DNA from: Karstenula rhodostoma CBS 690.94 | Lineage: Eukaryota > Ascomycota > Dothideomycetes > Pleosporales > Didymosphaeriaceae | NCBI GenBank assembly: GCA_010093485.1 | Contig: MU001505.1 | Coordinates: forward strand, 1,205,375 to 1,269,374 | Reading direction: 5' to 3' | DNA: 64,000 bases | Shown: piece by piece, positions 46,826 through 58,421 of the stretch | Layout: each line of letters begins with the position of its first letter | Numbering within the stretch: position 1 is the stretch's first letter | Notes under the pieces: model-generated | Seen by the model: the letters and a program-made list of their open reading frames with translations, nothing else | What the model was told of the DNA's origin: nothing | Database searches by the model: none | Translations under genes and position numbers: made by a program

Positions 46826-47674
46826 ATGGGATACCAGATGCAGAACCCGGTCCCAAATCACTTCACACTCGAGAGCGACACGATCAAATTGGAGCCTTCT
46901 CCAATTGAGTCTCCGCTATCATCTCTCGTCCAGTGAGTTCATTTACCTTCTTAACAACGTGTCGTCGCTTACGGTATTAGGACTCTGCCTGCACGATTAC
47001 CATCGATCAGCGCTTGGTACGACGACAGCAGCAACACCAGGCGGCCTTCAACAACTTCACTCGCATCCTCGTGGGCATTGATCAGCGAACCACAATCACC
47101 CGTGGATCCTATTGGCGACCTCAGTCTACACGAACGAGCCACACGCAGGCTGAGCCAACTGTCCGGACACTTTCCTTCCCCATACCCTTCCCCGGGCTCA
47201 ACTCCTGGACCCGAGGAGCACATTGTTATGAAATCCAAGACCAAGGCGAAGACCAGGTCCGTGAGGGGAGTGACCCAGACATCGGACGATGCCTCTAAGA
47301 AGGACCTCACGTCGGAGGAGGTGACTCGCATGAAGGTCAAAGCCACCCGCGAACAGGAAGCTAGATTGGAGCAGAGTCAGTCCCTTGCGAGAGCTTGGCA
47401 AGAGTGCTTGATCACCAACCCCAATTTCATACGCGAAGGCGTGACCAGGGACGGCAGAAGGGGTCTCCGCCAGCTCAAACGGAACAACATCAACGAGCGG
47501 ATAGAGAAACCGAACGAGGTCAACAAGGATCAGCTGACGGATCTCAACACGATGTGTCACCGACAGCTCCGCGAGATCAACATCCGTCAAATCGAGAACC
47601 ACCGCCTACGGGGCCGGTACGCCGAGGCCTCAGCGCTCGAGAGGGAACTGAGGGGGGTCGGTACCCATCTTTGA
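46826..47674 (+). CDS. Hypothetical protein, charged, function unknown
   Basis: Exons are 46826-46932 and 46981-47674, giving 266 residues; the 48-nt intron has GTGAGT and a TATTAG acceptor. The N-terminal 100 residues are Ser/Pro-rich with LEPSPIESPLSSL and SPYPSPGSTPGP. A basic stretch SKTKAKTRSVRG follows. The C-terminal half is likely helical and charged (EEVTRMKVKATREQEARLEQ, then REINIRQIENHRLRGRYAEA), possibly a coiled coil. It resembles the layout of a basic-helix regulator, but no bZIP or bHLH register can be seen. I do not recognise a family. Confidence 0.6.
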
Positions 47675-50600
47675 GTTCACGCCAATGAATGGTTTTCTTT
47701 TGTTAGCGCAACAGCATTTGTGGTTTTTATGTTGGTCGGATCTTGTTCGCATATCTATGACACAGCTTGGTGTGGCGTGCTTTCTCCTAGTATCCTCAGG
47801 GCCTCCGCTTTTGACTCTGCAGGTGGGTGGTATTTTGACATAAAAGCTTTCTTTCATCCTTAGGATAACATCCACCAGTCTTTTACATCTCCTACATCTT
47901 CTGTTTTCTTATTATTACGACTGCTATGATCTGGCGAGCATACTGTCTGTCTTTTTCGACACGCAATTCTCTGTCTGAGTGCGAGCATCACTGCAGCGTT
48001 TCGTAACGGCCATCGTTCGCTTTCGGTTTGACACTTCTATAACTTAACGTCTAGTATGTAGTGTAGGCTCACTCCTTGGGAGGAGCACAAAACCAGACTG
48101 CTCTGCAAGCCACTCGTGGCGATGCAATTGCAGTGGAATGGAAATCCGTTCATGACATCTCCTACAGAGCATTCCCACAACGTGAAGCATCGTCATTGAA
48201 TGAGCTTTCTCCCTGGTGATCGTCTGTTTTGCAGTCCCTCCCCACGAACGTATGTTTCCGACTTGAGCACATGGCATCTATTTCCGTAGATCCAATATTC
48301 CATCGTGACATCAGAACACATATATTTATGTACTCCACCTAAACAGCCCCGCTGAAGAACCGCCTGCTAAGACATGTCATCTTCTCCGCTAATTTTGAAC
48401 TCCCCAGCGATGCCGCTCGCTTATCGCCCACCATCGCCAACCGGAGCGACCGTCTCTGCAATAGCGTGATATTTGCTTTTTCGGCCAAGGCGGAGCACCT
48501 GCAAGACCGACTTCATTCGTACGACACATCGGGAGGCAACCAGCGCTGACTCGTGCAGCGCGAGCGTTGACCGATGATGGAGTGTGAGGTTGGCGTATGC
48601 GGGTCATGCGTGGGTCGGTGGAATAGACAGGCCTTGCCGGCATTGAGGGGATGTGGGTACGGCTTCCGTTGGGAGGAAGTATGGGATGCATGATGAGGCG
48701 CCGCGGCCAATGGGTGATTGGGAGGTCGAGGGCAGGGTGACCTCGCTTTGCATTGGGGAGGATGAGTTTCGAACTTCCCTACTGGGGTTGTTTTGTTTCG
48801 ACCTGATGCCATTCCAAGCCCTGATCTTCCTGAGCAAGACATTCGATTGTAAACTGCGTTTCCAGTGATTCCAAAATAGATTCGAGTCACTTCCGTCAGT
48901 TCCTCTGCCTGGTCTGGAACAGGACGTAAAGGCGCTACGTCTTTGCTACACTGACATATGCGGACCCCGTGCGCCTTGCTCGCAAAACAGACGTGGCTGC
49001 AGCTCCTCTCGACTCTCTGAAGACTCGATCCCTCTCATCCATCTCCCTCCACCCACTTTAGCCGCTTTGAAGTCTTGTTACAGACCCACCGTGTACGTAT
49101 TCGCTCTTCAACCAGTACACGCGCCAGTGCTATCCTTGGATAGGTGAGTATCATCGGTGGCCCAGCGGCGCCACCGCGGCGCTGTTCCCATCCAGTCATT
49201 TCACAGCAGGCACGCAGGTGCAGCTGGTACCGACCAGCACGGACGCTCAGCTTGCGCGGAGAGAGATTGTAACGGAGGTCGAGCTTCCTTGCGACCATTG
49301 TTACACGGCGGCTCAGAAGGTGCGCGGAATGCGTGAAGGACGGAGTTGAATGCTAGTCCCTGACTCGCTACCGCTTCTTGATGGGATACTGCTTGCGGGT
49401 CACGAGAGCACAAGGGTGGGTCTGAAAGCTCAGGATGGAGGAGGTACACGAGGATCGAGGACGAGGTGGCAAATTCTTTCACGCTGTGTCACTACTAGAA
49501 GTACCTGGGCAGCTGCCGCGCGGAAGAAAGAAGTCGTACACAGCCCTGACGAAGCGGACATGCGCGCACGTTGGAGCGAGGTACGGTGGCAATGAGTGCA
49601 ACAGATCACCGCAGCGGGCTGTTGTGTAGTCCACGAGAGACAGTCTGTGCCCGTAGCTAGAAAGAGGGTGGGGGTTGATGTTTTGGGTGAAACCGGCACG
49701 GAAATTTCATCTGCAATGGGGTCCGCCACGTACGCATTTGCGTGCTTGCTGTCGTCGTCTCACACACGAGTCCAACATAGTCAACGAAGCAATTCTTGAA
49801 GACTGGCAGTGACCTCATACCTGGAGCCGAATCAGTCTCATTGGAGGTGACACGGAGGAGAGTAAGCTTGCGCCGTCATATTGAGCTGATCTGCGCACAT
49901 TTGCACTTGCCGTGAGGTGAGTGCTTTCATCTCATGGAGAGTTCCCGTCTGTTATCATCATTGTGGTGCGTTCAATTCGTAAAATCTTGTACGCCAGGGT
50001 CTTGTGTGATCGAGGCACGGCAACAGACAGTGGCAGCGGCAGCGAGGCCTGCCCCGGCCCGTCTCGTGCCCGTCTTGTGCCCGACTTGTGCCCGACTTGT
50101 GCCCGAATGCTCGAAATGTCGGCTACGCTTGTAAGCCGTAGTGCTTCGTAACGTGAGCTTGATTTGACGACAGTGATGAGTTTGTTTGCAGCTGCTCGAT
50201 GCTGCTTCAAACTAGGTGTTGGTGGATGAGCGATGAAGGGTTTGACTGCGTCGCTCTGTACTACCAAGCCTCCTTACGTCAACTCCACAAATCCGTCGTA
50301 GAGACCAACAAAAACTTGTCGGGATATCACACGAGCGTTGCCCAACAACACGTGTAAACAAGCCGAGACAGTACGAACTAGGTAGTAGGACGAGATGAAC
50401 GTGCCGTGTCACGTGAAGACGCGTTCGTCCGGAACCTGATAGCGCGTGGGACAGATTGACACTGACAGAAGATACATTCTGAGTAGACTACACGATGGTC
50501 GACTGCAACGAACGACGACATTGTGCAAGATGGAGCATCCCTGGAGCAATCGTCGTCATCGGTGGGCCAGGGGACGGATCCTTTAGCGCCAGCGGTTCAG

Positions 50601-50943
50601 CGAGATGCAATGTAAACACGCTCGCGATAGCAGCACTTTCACATTCGCTTCGCACATTTGCACAGTCGTTAGTTGTTGCTCCGCCAGCCGCACATTCTGT
50701 TCCTCGCCATCTCATACCGACAATCGAGACCCGCCCGTTCTTTCCCTACGCTGCGCGGCACCTTCCGCGCAAACGGCCGCCCTCCTACCGCACTTCACCG
50801 TCCTACGATAGCTCTTTCCCGTTGCGACTACGCAAGTCGCGCCCGCAGTCACGCTGGATTCACTCCACCTCGCACCCATTCGCAAAAAGCGCGACGGGGA
50901 CCAGACGCACAACAACGTACGGCCACGCATCAGCTCGGTGCGC
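47675..50943. other. Long gene-free region (3.3 kb)
   Basis: No supported gene on either strand. An 11-bp tandem repeat lies at 50063-50106. The segment from about 50480 on has the C-rich look of the mannosyltransferase promoter and leader. Confidence 0.5.
50063..50106 (+). repeat. Tandem repeat, 11 bp x 4 (CTTGTGCCCGA)
   Basis: Three perfect copies of CTTGTGCCCGA preceded by one diverged copy (CTCGTGCCCGT), in the upstream region of the mannosyltransferase. Confidence 0.85.
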
Positions 50944-52306
50944 ATGTCGCAGAGCAGAGGCGACGACGACGACAACGACAACGACGACAAGAGCGCTGCA
51001 GGCCGCGAGGGGATAGGCAGCATGCTCGTGCCCAAGAGCTATTCGTGGACGGCTGCTAGAGCGAGGCTGCCGCCAAGCAGGCAGGTGTTGCATACCCTAC
51101 ACAATCCGAGGACATGGGCGTTGTTTGGGGTGGTCGCCTTGTTGGTATTGTTATGGAGGTCAACGGGGTCGGCCGCTGGGGATATGCAAAGGTATGGCGA
51201 CACTCGAGCGGACTTGGCGCCAACACAGCTGACCAGGAATCAGGTTCTACTGCTGGGGACCCGCGAAGTCGCCTATGCATATGACGGCAAACGAAAACGA
51301 GGAGTGGTACAGACACCGCCAGACACCCGTCATATTCAATCCACACAAGCCAATTGTCATCAACGATAGCTCAATAACTTACGTGAACCTCAACGAGATA
51401 CAGTCAACGGTCGATGCGGTCAAGAAGCGGGAGCGCGTGCTCGTCCTCACGCCGATCCGCGAGGCGTCTAAACACCTGCCACAACATTTTGATCTGCTCA
51501 GCTCGCTAACGTATCCACACGACCTCATAGATCTTGCTTTTTTGGTTGGTGATAGTGAAGATGACACAGTGGCAGCGTTGGCAAAAGAGCTGGAGAGAGT
51601 ACAGGGCAATCCTGAGGTTGCTTTCCACTCCACCATGATTGTGGAGAAGGACTTTGGCGTCAAGATGTCGCAAGAAGTCCACGACAGGCACAGCTTCGAG
51701 GCACAAGGCCCACGAAGGAAAGCTCTGGCACGGGCGAGGAACTATCTTCTTGCCACAGCATTGAAGCCTGAGCATAGCTGGGTGTACTGGAGGGATGTGG
51801 ACATCTACGACAGTCCGCCCGAGATTATCGAGGACTTCGTTCTTCACGACAGAGACGTTATCGTACCGAATGTCTGGTTCCACAGGTACAGGGAAGTCGA
51901 CGGCAAGATGGTTGACATTGAGGGCCGGTTCGATTACAATTCTTGGCAGGAAACCCCCGAATCGCTCAAAGTTGTCGCCAACGTCGAGAAAGACAAAGAT
52001 TTAGTCCTCGCAGAAGGCTACAAGAACCTCAAAATATTTGGCCTCCGGAATCATATGGCTCTCCAAGGCGACTGGCGCGAAGACAAAGATGTTGAGATCC
52101 CACTTGACGGTATCGGTGGCGTCAACATCATCGTGAAAGCAGATGTACATCGTTCAGGCATCAACTTTCCCTGCTATGCGTTCGAGAACCAAGCGGAGAC
52201 GGAGGGTTTCGCTAAGATGGCGAAGAGGGCAGGATATGGTGTCTATGGGCTGCCGAACTATGTTGTGTGGCATGTGGATACGGACGAAAAGCCGGGAAAC
52301 GCGTAG
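50944..52306 (+). CDS. MNN9: Golgi mannan polymerase alpha-1,6-mannosyltransferase, Mnn9 type
   Basis: Anp1/Mnn9/Van1 family glycosyltransferase (GT62) that extends N-glycan outer chains in the cis-Golgi. Exons are 50944-51191 and 51244-52306, giving 436 residues. After an acidic N terminus, residues about 53-70 (TWALFGVVALLVLLW) are the type II membrane anchor. The luminal domain begins RFYCWGPAKSPMHMT, then VLVLTPIREASKHLPQHFDLL, the DxD-type motif in YWRDVDIYDSPP, EGRFDYNSW, and DGIGGVNIIVKADVHRSG to the end VVWHVDTDEKPGNA. The last two blocks fit Mnn9 better than Anp1 or Van1, but all three paralogues are close. The intron is 52 nt. Confidence 0.85.
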
Positions 52307-52949
52307 GAGGTTGGTACCCCAGACCCATGGGAGAATGAAGCATCTCAGGGATATCTTGGAGTTGAGAAGACCCGCGAGAGATGGGCGAGACAAACATATA
52401 TCCACGGAAGCGCTCCAGGATATCGCATTAAAGGGCGTTTATTGTCATGCATTCACAGGGTTACGGAGAGGAAGTATCATAAGCGTTTGCTTTGGAGCAG
52501 GAGGCGTGGACTGCTAAGGCCTAGCGTGCATATGAGCGATGGCATGGTTGTGGCACTGGATACCCTGTTTCATGATGAATGATCACTGGGCTTTGCTAAT
52601 GGTGAGCCGCGGCGTGATTCAAGGGTCGTTACGTTCGTCGTTTCCCCTGTCATCGATTAGTAAATGATGTAAACAGCGAATGACGAAGTACCAACACCAA
52701 TGATCACATGGTATGGATCATCTTGAGAACGCGTACGACCTTGCGGGAAAGCTCGGGCTATCACAATCTCATTATTCAACCCCGCGTGGTCCTCATATAG
52801 CCTGTAAGCGTGCGAGATTTCCGAGACACATTACCTGATGGTAACTGACCTGCAAACGCTCACTAAATCTATAAAACCACCCAACATGCCTCAATTTTCT
52901 CTACCTGCCGCTTTGCGATTCCACGCATGTTAATCTTACCACCCGCATT
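52307..52949. other. Intergenic, tandem plus-strand genes
   Basis: 643 bp containing the mannosyltransferase 3' flank and the promoter of the secreted-protein gene. Nothing else recognised. Confidence 0.55.
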
Positions 52950-53593
52950 ATGCATATAAGCACGCGTCTCTACTTTGTCGTGGCCCTTGTGCTGTGTGCA
53001 TCGTCACCGTCGGCACGCTCTCCAATTTCCAGTTGGTGCCCAACACCCACCTCGACGCATCCCGCCGCACGTCCGCAGTCTTAACGTCCGCGAAGACCGC
53101 GGTGGCGTCTACATATGCTTATACCAAAACTGGGGTCCACCCTGCATCTACCACCGCCCCTCATTTTTTCCTAACTACCCCCTCTGCTGGACGTCTAGAG
53201 GCCTTTTGGGCAAGGAACCCCCTCTCACCCCCATCGGGTAAGCAGCTTCACATACCGCACTCTGTAGTGAACACCCTTTGCTGAATAACACATAGGTCTA
53301 TCGGACTCAACGTGGACACCGCATGCTTCGGCTTCAAGGGCGAGACTAATACCAACTGCACGCCGAGAATGCAGGGGGTGGACAAGAAGTGGGACATGAT
53401 GCGGTTTCCTGGAATTTGGGGTGACAAGACCTCGAACACATATTGGAGCGTGAAGTGTGTGTGGGACGATGGGAAGCTGGAAGGGTACAATGGGCTGTGG
53501 AATGCTACGAATGCAACCTTTGAGCAGTATGCACCGAAGCCGCGGGGAGGGCGTAGGGTAGGGGACGAGAGGGGGTGGTTTACGGCAGAATAG
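52950..53593 (+). CDS. Small secreted cysteine-rich protein (hypothetical)
   Basis: My model has exons 52950-53035, 53079-53237 and 53296-53593, giving 180 residues. Residues 1-24 (MHISTRLYFVVALVLCASSP and following) form a classic signal peptide. The mature part has seven cysteines and a block RGGVYICLYQNWGPPC, of the type seen in many secreted ascomycete proteins of unknown role. A GLNVDTACFGF stretch crosses from the last splice, and one N-x-T sits near the end. Introns are only 43 and 58 nt; the first has a weak GTGCCC donor, so the join between signal peptide and body is the least certain step. No known toxin or enzyme family is recognised; host interaction is speculation. Confidence 0.6.
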
Positions 53594-54184
53594 TTTACAG
53601 CGGGATGTAGGAAGTGTGGAAAATTAGAGAGAGTACTTGGAGGGGCGGTGTAGCTGGAGAGGAACGAAGGACTAATTTACCAGTCTGATAGTAGTCTGAG
53701 AAAAGTTTAGACAGAGCATGGACAGGAAAGATGTAGAGAACTTAGAAAGGCATCACATTGCACCCAGGATTCTAGATGGTACATCAGACCATGTAGATAT
53801 ATTCTCCATCTATGGTCTAGTTGAAGCTCATACCTGGATGAGGCATCTACACGTTCATTTCACCCAGAGCTAACGATTACGCTCCTTGCCCTCTTTTGTT
53901 CTACCACAGCGCGCGCGCATGTCGGCCTTGCGAAGTGCATTCCTACTCCAACCCTCCAGCGTGAATTATATCACTGCCGCGTCGAATCCGCGCTTCACCG
54001 CCTCCATCGGCAAATGGCCCATAGACTTAGTGCACCTGCAATATTTAACATGCACCGCGGTTCTGCGGTCGAGTGCGCTCGCAGCACACACTAGGAAACC
54101 GGAAGGAAAAGTACGTTCTCTACTTCCGTCTAATTCTTGTACCAATACAACGCCTACAAATGCTACCAAACACTCACATCGAGA
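53594..54184. other. Intergenic between convergent genes
   Basis: 591 bp; 3' flanks of the secreted protein (+) and the desaturase (-). Nothing recognised. Confidence 0.55.
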
Positions 54185-55456
54185 TTATAAAACCCCAGGA
54201 ATGGGCCCCTTCTTCTCGTTGTGGCCCAGATCTTCCTCGTTCCACCCGTTGCCACCACCGACCCTCCTTCCACCCTCTTCTCTCTTCACACGACACCACA
54301 GACTGACGTCCTTGTCCCAGATGAACTGCCAAATCACATTCACCCAGCTCTTGTGCGTGGGCAGATCATCGTAGAACTCGTGCGCGATCTTGTTTAGCTT
54401 CGGGAGGCGCGTCCACGGGACGGCAGGGAAGTCGTGGTGCTCGTTGTGCAGTCCGACGTTGTACGTAAAGAAGTTGAGCACGCCGTAGTAGGAGTACGTT
54501 TCCGGGATCGGGATCTTGTTCGCTGCGTTCATTGCGTCCTTGCTCGGCTTCTCGAAGACGTAGTGCTCCGCGATGAAGTGGCCTGCACAGGGGTGGAGAG
54601 AGCCTGCCAAGAAGCTGCTCAAGATCATGTATCCGAGTGCCTTTCCGCCGATGAGTTGTACGAGTGCGTAGTCGAAGACGAGCTGGGCGACGACGTTGAA
54701 GAGGTGGATCTTGGTCAGCGGGAGCTGGTAGACGAACATGGGGCGGAGGGCGTAGAAGAGGATCTGGAAGGTGCAGAAGAAGGCTTTGCCGCCGACCGAG
54801 TCGAGGAAGAGTGCTTCGAAGGCGGTGGGAAGATCGGTGTCGAGGCCATCAACGCCGAGCGATTTGTGGTGCGTAAGATGGTAGGGCTACAGCGTGTCAG
54901 TCCCATTGTGGGTGCTTCATGCACTCAAGCGCTACGTACCCGGAACGACGCGCTATATGGTATTCCGATGGGGAGGTTGGCAAACACAGCGAAGACCCTG
55001 TTCGCTAGCGGGCTCCTGAAGGCCAGGTTGTGTGAAATCTCGTGAATGGCGAGGAAGAGATTCTGGTTCGAGGTGGCGCCGATTATGTATGCGGTGAGGA
55101 AAGTCGGCCATGACAGGAACGGCTTGTCGCGAAGGAGGTATGCACAGAACACCTGCAGGGAGACTACGAATGCAACGACATATTTGGTGAGGGGCTCAGG
55201 TCCGCAGAGCTTCGTTACCTGCAGAAGATTAGCATGGATGTAGCGCTCATTGTAGAGCGTGGCATACCTCAGGATGGGCCTTGATAATTGCTTGTCGCCG
55301 TGTCCGGTGCGGCTCCTCTGTGTATGTCCAGAAAAAGTGGTCGTGTTCACCCTGCGGGGTGGACTGCTCAGGTCTCTGCGTCTCGCCCTTGACGGTCAAG
55401 CTCCTCTTGGCGGGCTGCTTGGGCTGCTGGGTAGCTGTAGTGACCGACGACTTCAT
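54185..55456 (-). CDS. Sphingolipid delta(4)-desaturase (DES family)
   Basis: ER membrane di-iron enzyme that introduces the 4,5-double bond of ceramides, needed for glucosylceramide synthesis. Exons are 55456-55268, 55218-54940 and 54886-54185, giving 389 residues from the ATG at 55456. The N-terminal lipid desaturase domain has HFFWTYTEEPHRTRRQAII. The three His boxes are present: HEISHN, HLTHH (second splice immediately upstream) and HNEHHDFP. Four hydrophobic spans lie between them. An in-frame ATG at 55603 would add 49 residues; the sequence before 55456 looks like leader (CCACC-rich), so I prefer the shorter form. The C-terminal tail ends in a charged GWNEEDLGHNEKK segment. Confidence 0.9.
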
Positions 55457-56000
55457 TGTGCCTCCAAAAAGAATGTGGTGGGTTTGGAGGAAGGATGTAT
55501 GTTGAAAAGCACGTCTTGTAGTGGCACCGCCAACTGTGGTCCCTGAGAGAGCCGCGAACCGAGCATAGGGATCGGCAGCGGTGTGGGTTGACAATCGCGC
55601 CATGATTGGATGACGCCGTCGCCACTCCGCTGCGCCCCACGCTAGCTCCGGAGCTACATGGACAACGTTCTCGCCACCTCTTAATCTTATCTGATCATCT
55701 CGAACCTGCTGCTAAGGGCTATTGCCGACAGTTGTTCCTACACAATACCTCCAATACATATGATTGTGAGATCAAAGCGGGCGGAACTCCTAGGTCACAT
55801 GGCGTCCAAATCAATGCTCGCCATGGAACTCGACTCCAATTCGATAGGTAGTAGAGTGCACGCATTATTCGACAGCAGCCTTAATTGCACTTCGAGTATT
55901 ACCAGTACACTGGTCGAGTCCAGTCACGCCGCCTCGTGCATGTGGTTCGTTTCGGGGGACTCCCGCTCTCCTGCTCCACTCCACAAAAAACCGACAAACA
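55457..56000. other. Intergenic between divergent genes
   Basis: 544 bp between the desaturase (-) and the broken BTB gene (+). If the desaturase starts at 55603 the gap is shorter. No other feature seen. Confidence 0.5.
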
Positions 56001-56899
56001 ATGGCTCAGAACAAGAAGAAGGAGACCAGGCGAACTTATGGGTACTTTAGGTACTTTCTCACCAAAGGCGCGTATTTGAATAAATCTCTGATAATACCGA
56101 CAGTGCTACCGTGCGCTCCGGAGGCATCGTTATTGTCGAAGTTGGACCCAAACGCGCCATATATCCTCTGCATAAGGCTATGCTCGCTCAGCACTCTGAG
56201 TACTTTGCACGGGCCTTGAATGGTCCTTGGGCGGAGGCAGAGGATCGGAAAGTCGTACTAGAGGATGTGGAGCTGGGAATCTGTGAGTGATTGTTCTCAA
56301 ATAGACCGACGGGAACCAACATCAACAACGTCTCGGTAGCTTCGCTAATCATGAAATCAGTCAACGTCTTCGTCAACTACATCTATGGCCAGGATATCCC
56401 TCACTCCATCCGCCAATGGCCCGAGGCTACTGAGCAGGATCGAACTACCTTCACCGAAACAAAATGCTGGAGGATGGCCGATTTGGCCCACGTGCAAACC
56501 ATCTACCTGGCCGATCGAATCGTTGCCCCCGACTTTAAGAAAGCTCTTCAAAACTTGTAGTGGATGCATGGCTCGGCGAAGATTATACATCTTGTCCATA
56601 CACTCCTGTCCTCTATGCTTTCTAGCATCTTCCACCAAATGATACTCTCCTGAAGTTCCAAATTCACGCGCAAACGTCATATTGTTATGAGGAAGATGAC
56701 ACCGAGAATGAAGATCGTGAGCTCCTTAAAAAAACTGCCACCCGAGTTCTTGCTAGGAGTTATGGCCAGGATGTCGCACTTGCGCGGCAGGCCTAATGTC
56801 GGCTGGAAGCTTCATGAGTGTGATTATCACATTCATGACGACGAAGAGGAGAGGTCCAGGTGCCCAGCGTACAGGAAGCAGAAGGGGATGGAGCCCTAA
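56001..56899 (+). pseudogene. BTB/POZ gene, broken 3' half (upstream copy of a tandem pair)
   Basis: Exons 56001-56041, 56104-56282 and 56361-56560 give only 139 residues before a TAG. The BTB core is intact: GGIVIVEVGPKRAIYPLHKA, MLAQHSEYFARALNG, then VFVNYIYGQD. The frame after 56557, one base off, continues with the expected family sequence (VVDAWLGEDYTSCPY, then HLPPNDTLLKFQIHAQ, then YEEDDTENEDRELL), interrupted by a second stop (TAG at 56623-56625). A likely last block, CDYHIHDDEEERSRCP at about 56819-56866, is in yet another frame. So at least one frameshift and one nonsense change have removed the C-terminal half. The intact neighbour at 57426 is a paralogue. A truncated BTB-only protein could still be made. 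Confidence 0.75.
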
Positions 56900-57425
56900 G
56901 AAGCAATTCGGAGGACGAGTCATTATCGGACGAGGAGTGAGACAAGCATGCATCTGGGCACCAAGAGACAATCTTGGAAAAAATTGTATACAGAATATCA
57001 AAGCGCAGGTTCAACGGATCAGAAGATGAGATTCTCGTCTCGTACAAGCCTCCAAGCCGCGATTTCCCGAGTTACTGCCAGGCCTGGAGGGATGGTCATT
57101 AGTGCCAGCTCTAGGTAGTTGCAGTTAGTAACTCGAGATAAAATACACAGTGCAGAACATCGTGCGCCTCTAACTGGACATAAATTCTCGTCCTTGAGGA
57201 ATATCCTTTACAGCACGTTCACTTTTACCATTCACCTGAGCTACTATATTAATTGAAAACTACCCTACTGCGCCTGTTCACAAACGTTTGTTTGTGCCTT
57301 CAAATCTGGCAAGCACGCTAGCGCGCCTGCCTGTTCCAACCAGCGCATGTATTGAAGCCTCTCACTCTGCTGCTTCCCAGCTCCGTCGTAATCTCTGCAA
57401 GAACCTCGACCGGCACCGCAGCATA
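56900..57425. other. Intergenic between the two BTB copies
   Basis: 526 bp separating the decayed copy from the intact one; likely promoter of the latter. Nothing else recognised. Confidence 0.5.
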
Positions 57426-58421
57426 ATGGCGGAAACAAAGAAGAAAGTCGCCCCATCCATCGGGTAAGAAGATCGCACGGAGACCTCAGAAGCGCATTTG
57501 TTTACCAAATACCAGTACTATCGCTCGGCAAGGCGGAGTTGTCGTCGTAGAGGTCGGGTAAGTTCGTTCTGAGCTTTTTATTCTGGCATCTCTTCGTTGC
57601 GCTAACCTTTTCTGCCTTTTGCAAGCCCAGAGCACGTTCGCTACGAAGTACACAAAACGCTTTTAGTGCACCATTCCGGATACTTCCGCGGAGCATTGTC
57701 AGAATCGTGGCGGGAGGCTGAGGACTTTAAAGCCGTTATAGAAGACGGTAAGTCGGTAGCCTTTATCGAGATGGTCTATGCCTGACATGCTGAGCAGTTG
57801 AGCCCACGACATGTAAGTGATTTGGATTGAGATTGATTAGATGACCTACTCCTCTTGAATTAGGGCATACTGATAGATCCTATAGTCAATGTCTTCTTGA
57901 GCTGGCTCTACACTGGGAAGACCCCTACAGATGATGGTGAATGGATCCACGTGGCAGAAGCGAACATACCCGGCGACGACGGTTCTTCTGGAGCTAAATT
58001 AGTAGAGGTTATGGCACTACAGGCAATAGCTTTTGGTGACCGATCCTTGACCCCAAGCTTTCAAGAGGCTGTACGCAACCACTTCGTCGACATACACTGC
58101 AATCGAGCCCCTCCGCAGTATACATCCGTCATATACGCCTACACAAACATGGCCAAGGACAATCCGATCTTGGACCTCCATGCTGAGAAACAAGCTTGGT
58201 ACTGGAATGATGATGACGATAACGAAGAGGAGCGGTCTTTGAGGCCGGAACTTCCCAATAACTTCTTGGTGCGTGTGATGCAGAAGTTTGCGGCATTGCG
58301 AGGGGCTCGAGAACTCGAATACGAGCCACCACTTGATCGCTCTAAGTATTATTTCCATCCGCGCAAGGGACAAGATAAGGGGGATAGTACGGGTGCAGAC
58401 AGAGAGGAGAAACATGGATGA
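57426..58421 (+). CDS. BTB/POZ domain protein (intact downstream copy)
   Basis: Exons 57426-57463, 57515-57556, 57626-57747 and 57886-58421 give 245 residues; the second exon is 42 nt. The BTB fold reads RQGGVVVVEVGPEHVRYEVH, KTLLVHHSGYFRGALSE, SWREAEDFKAVIEDGVNVFL, matching the equivalent segments of the upstream copy (GGIVIVEVGPKRAIYPLHKA and so on). After the BTB come a helical region (ALQAIAFGDRSLTPSFQEAV), then YTSVIYAYTNMAKDNPIL and an acidic run DDDDNEEE. This is the layout of the expanded BTB families in Pezizomycotina, which have no BACK-Kelch or zinc-finger partner. Likely an adaptor; partners unknown. One splice acceptor (57625) has a nearby alternative at 57630. Confidence 0.75.
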
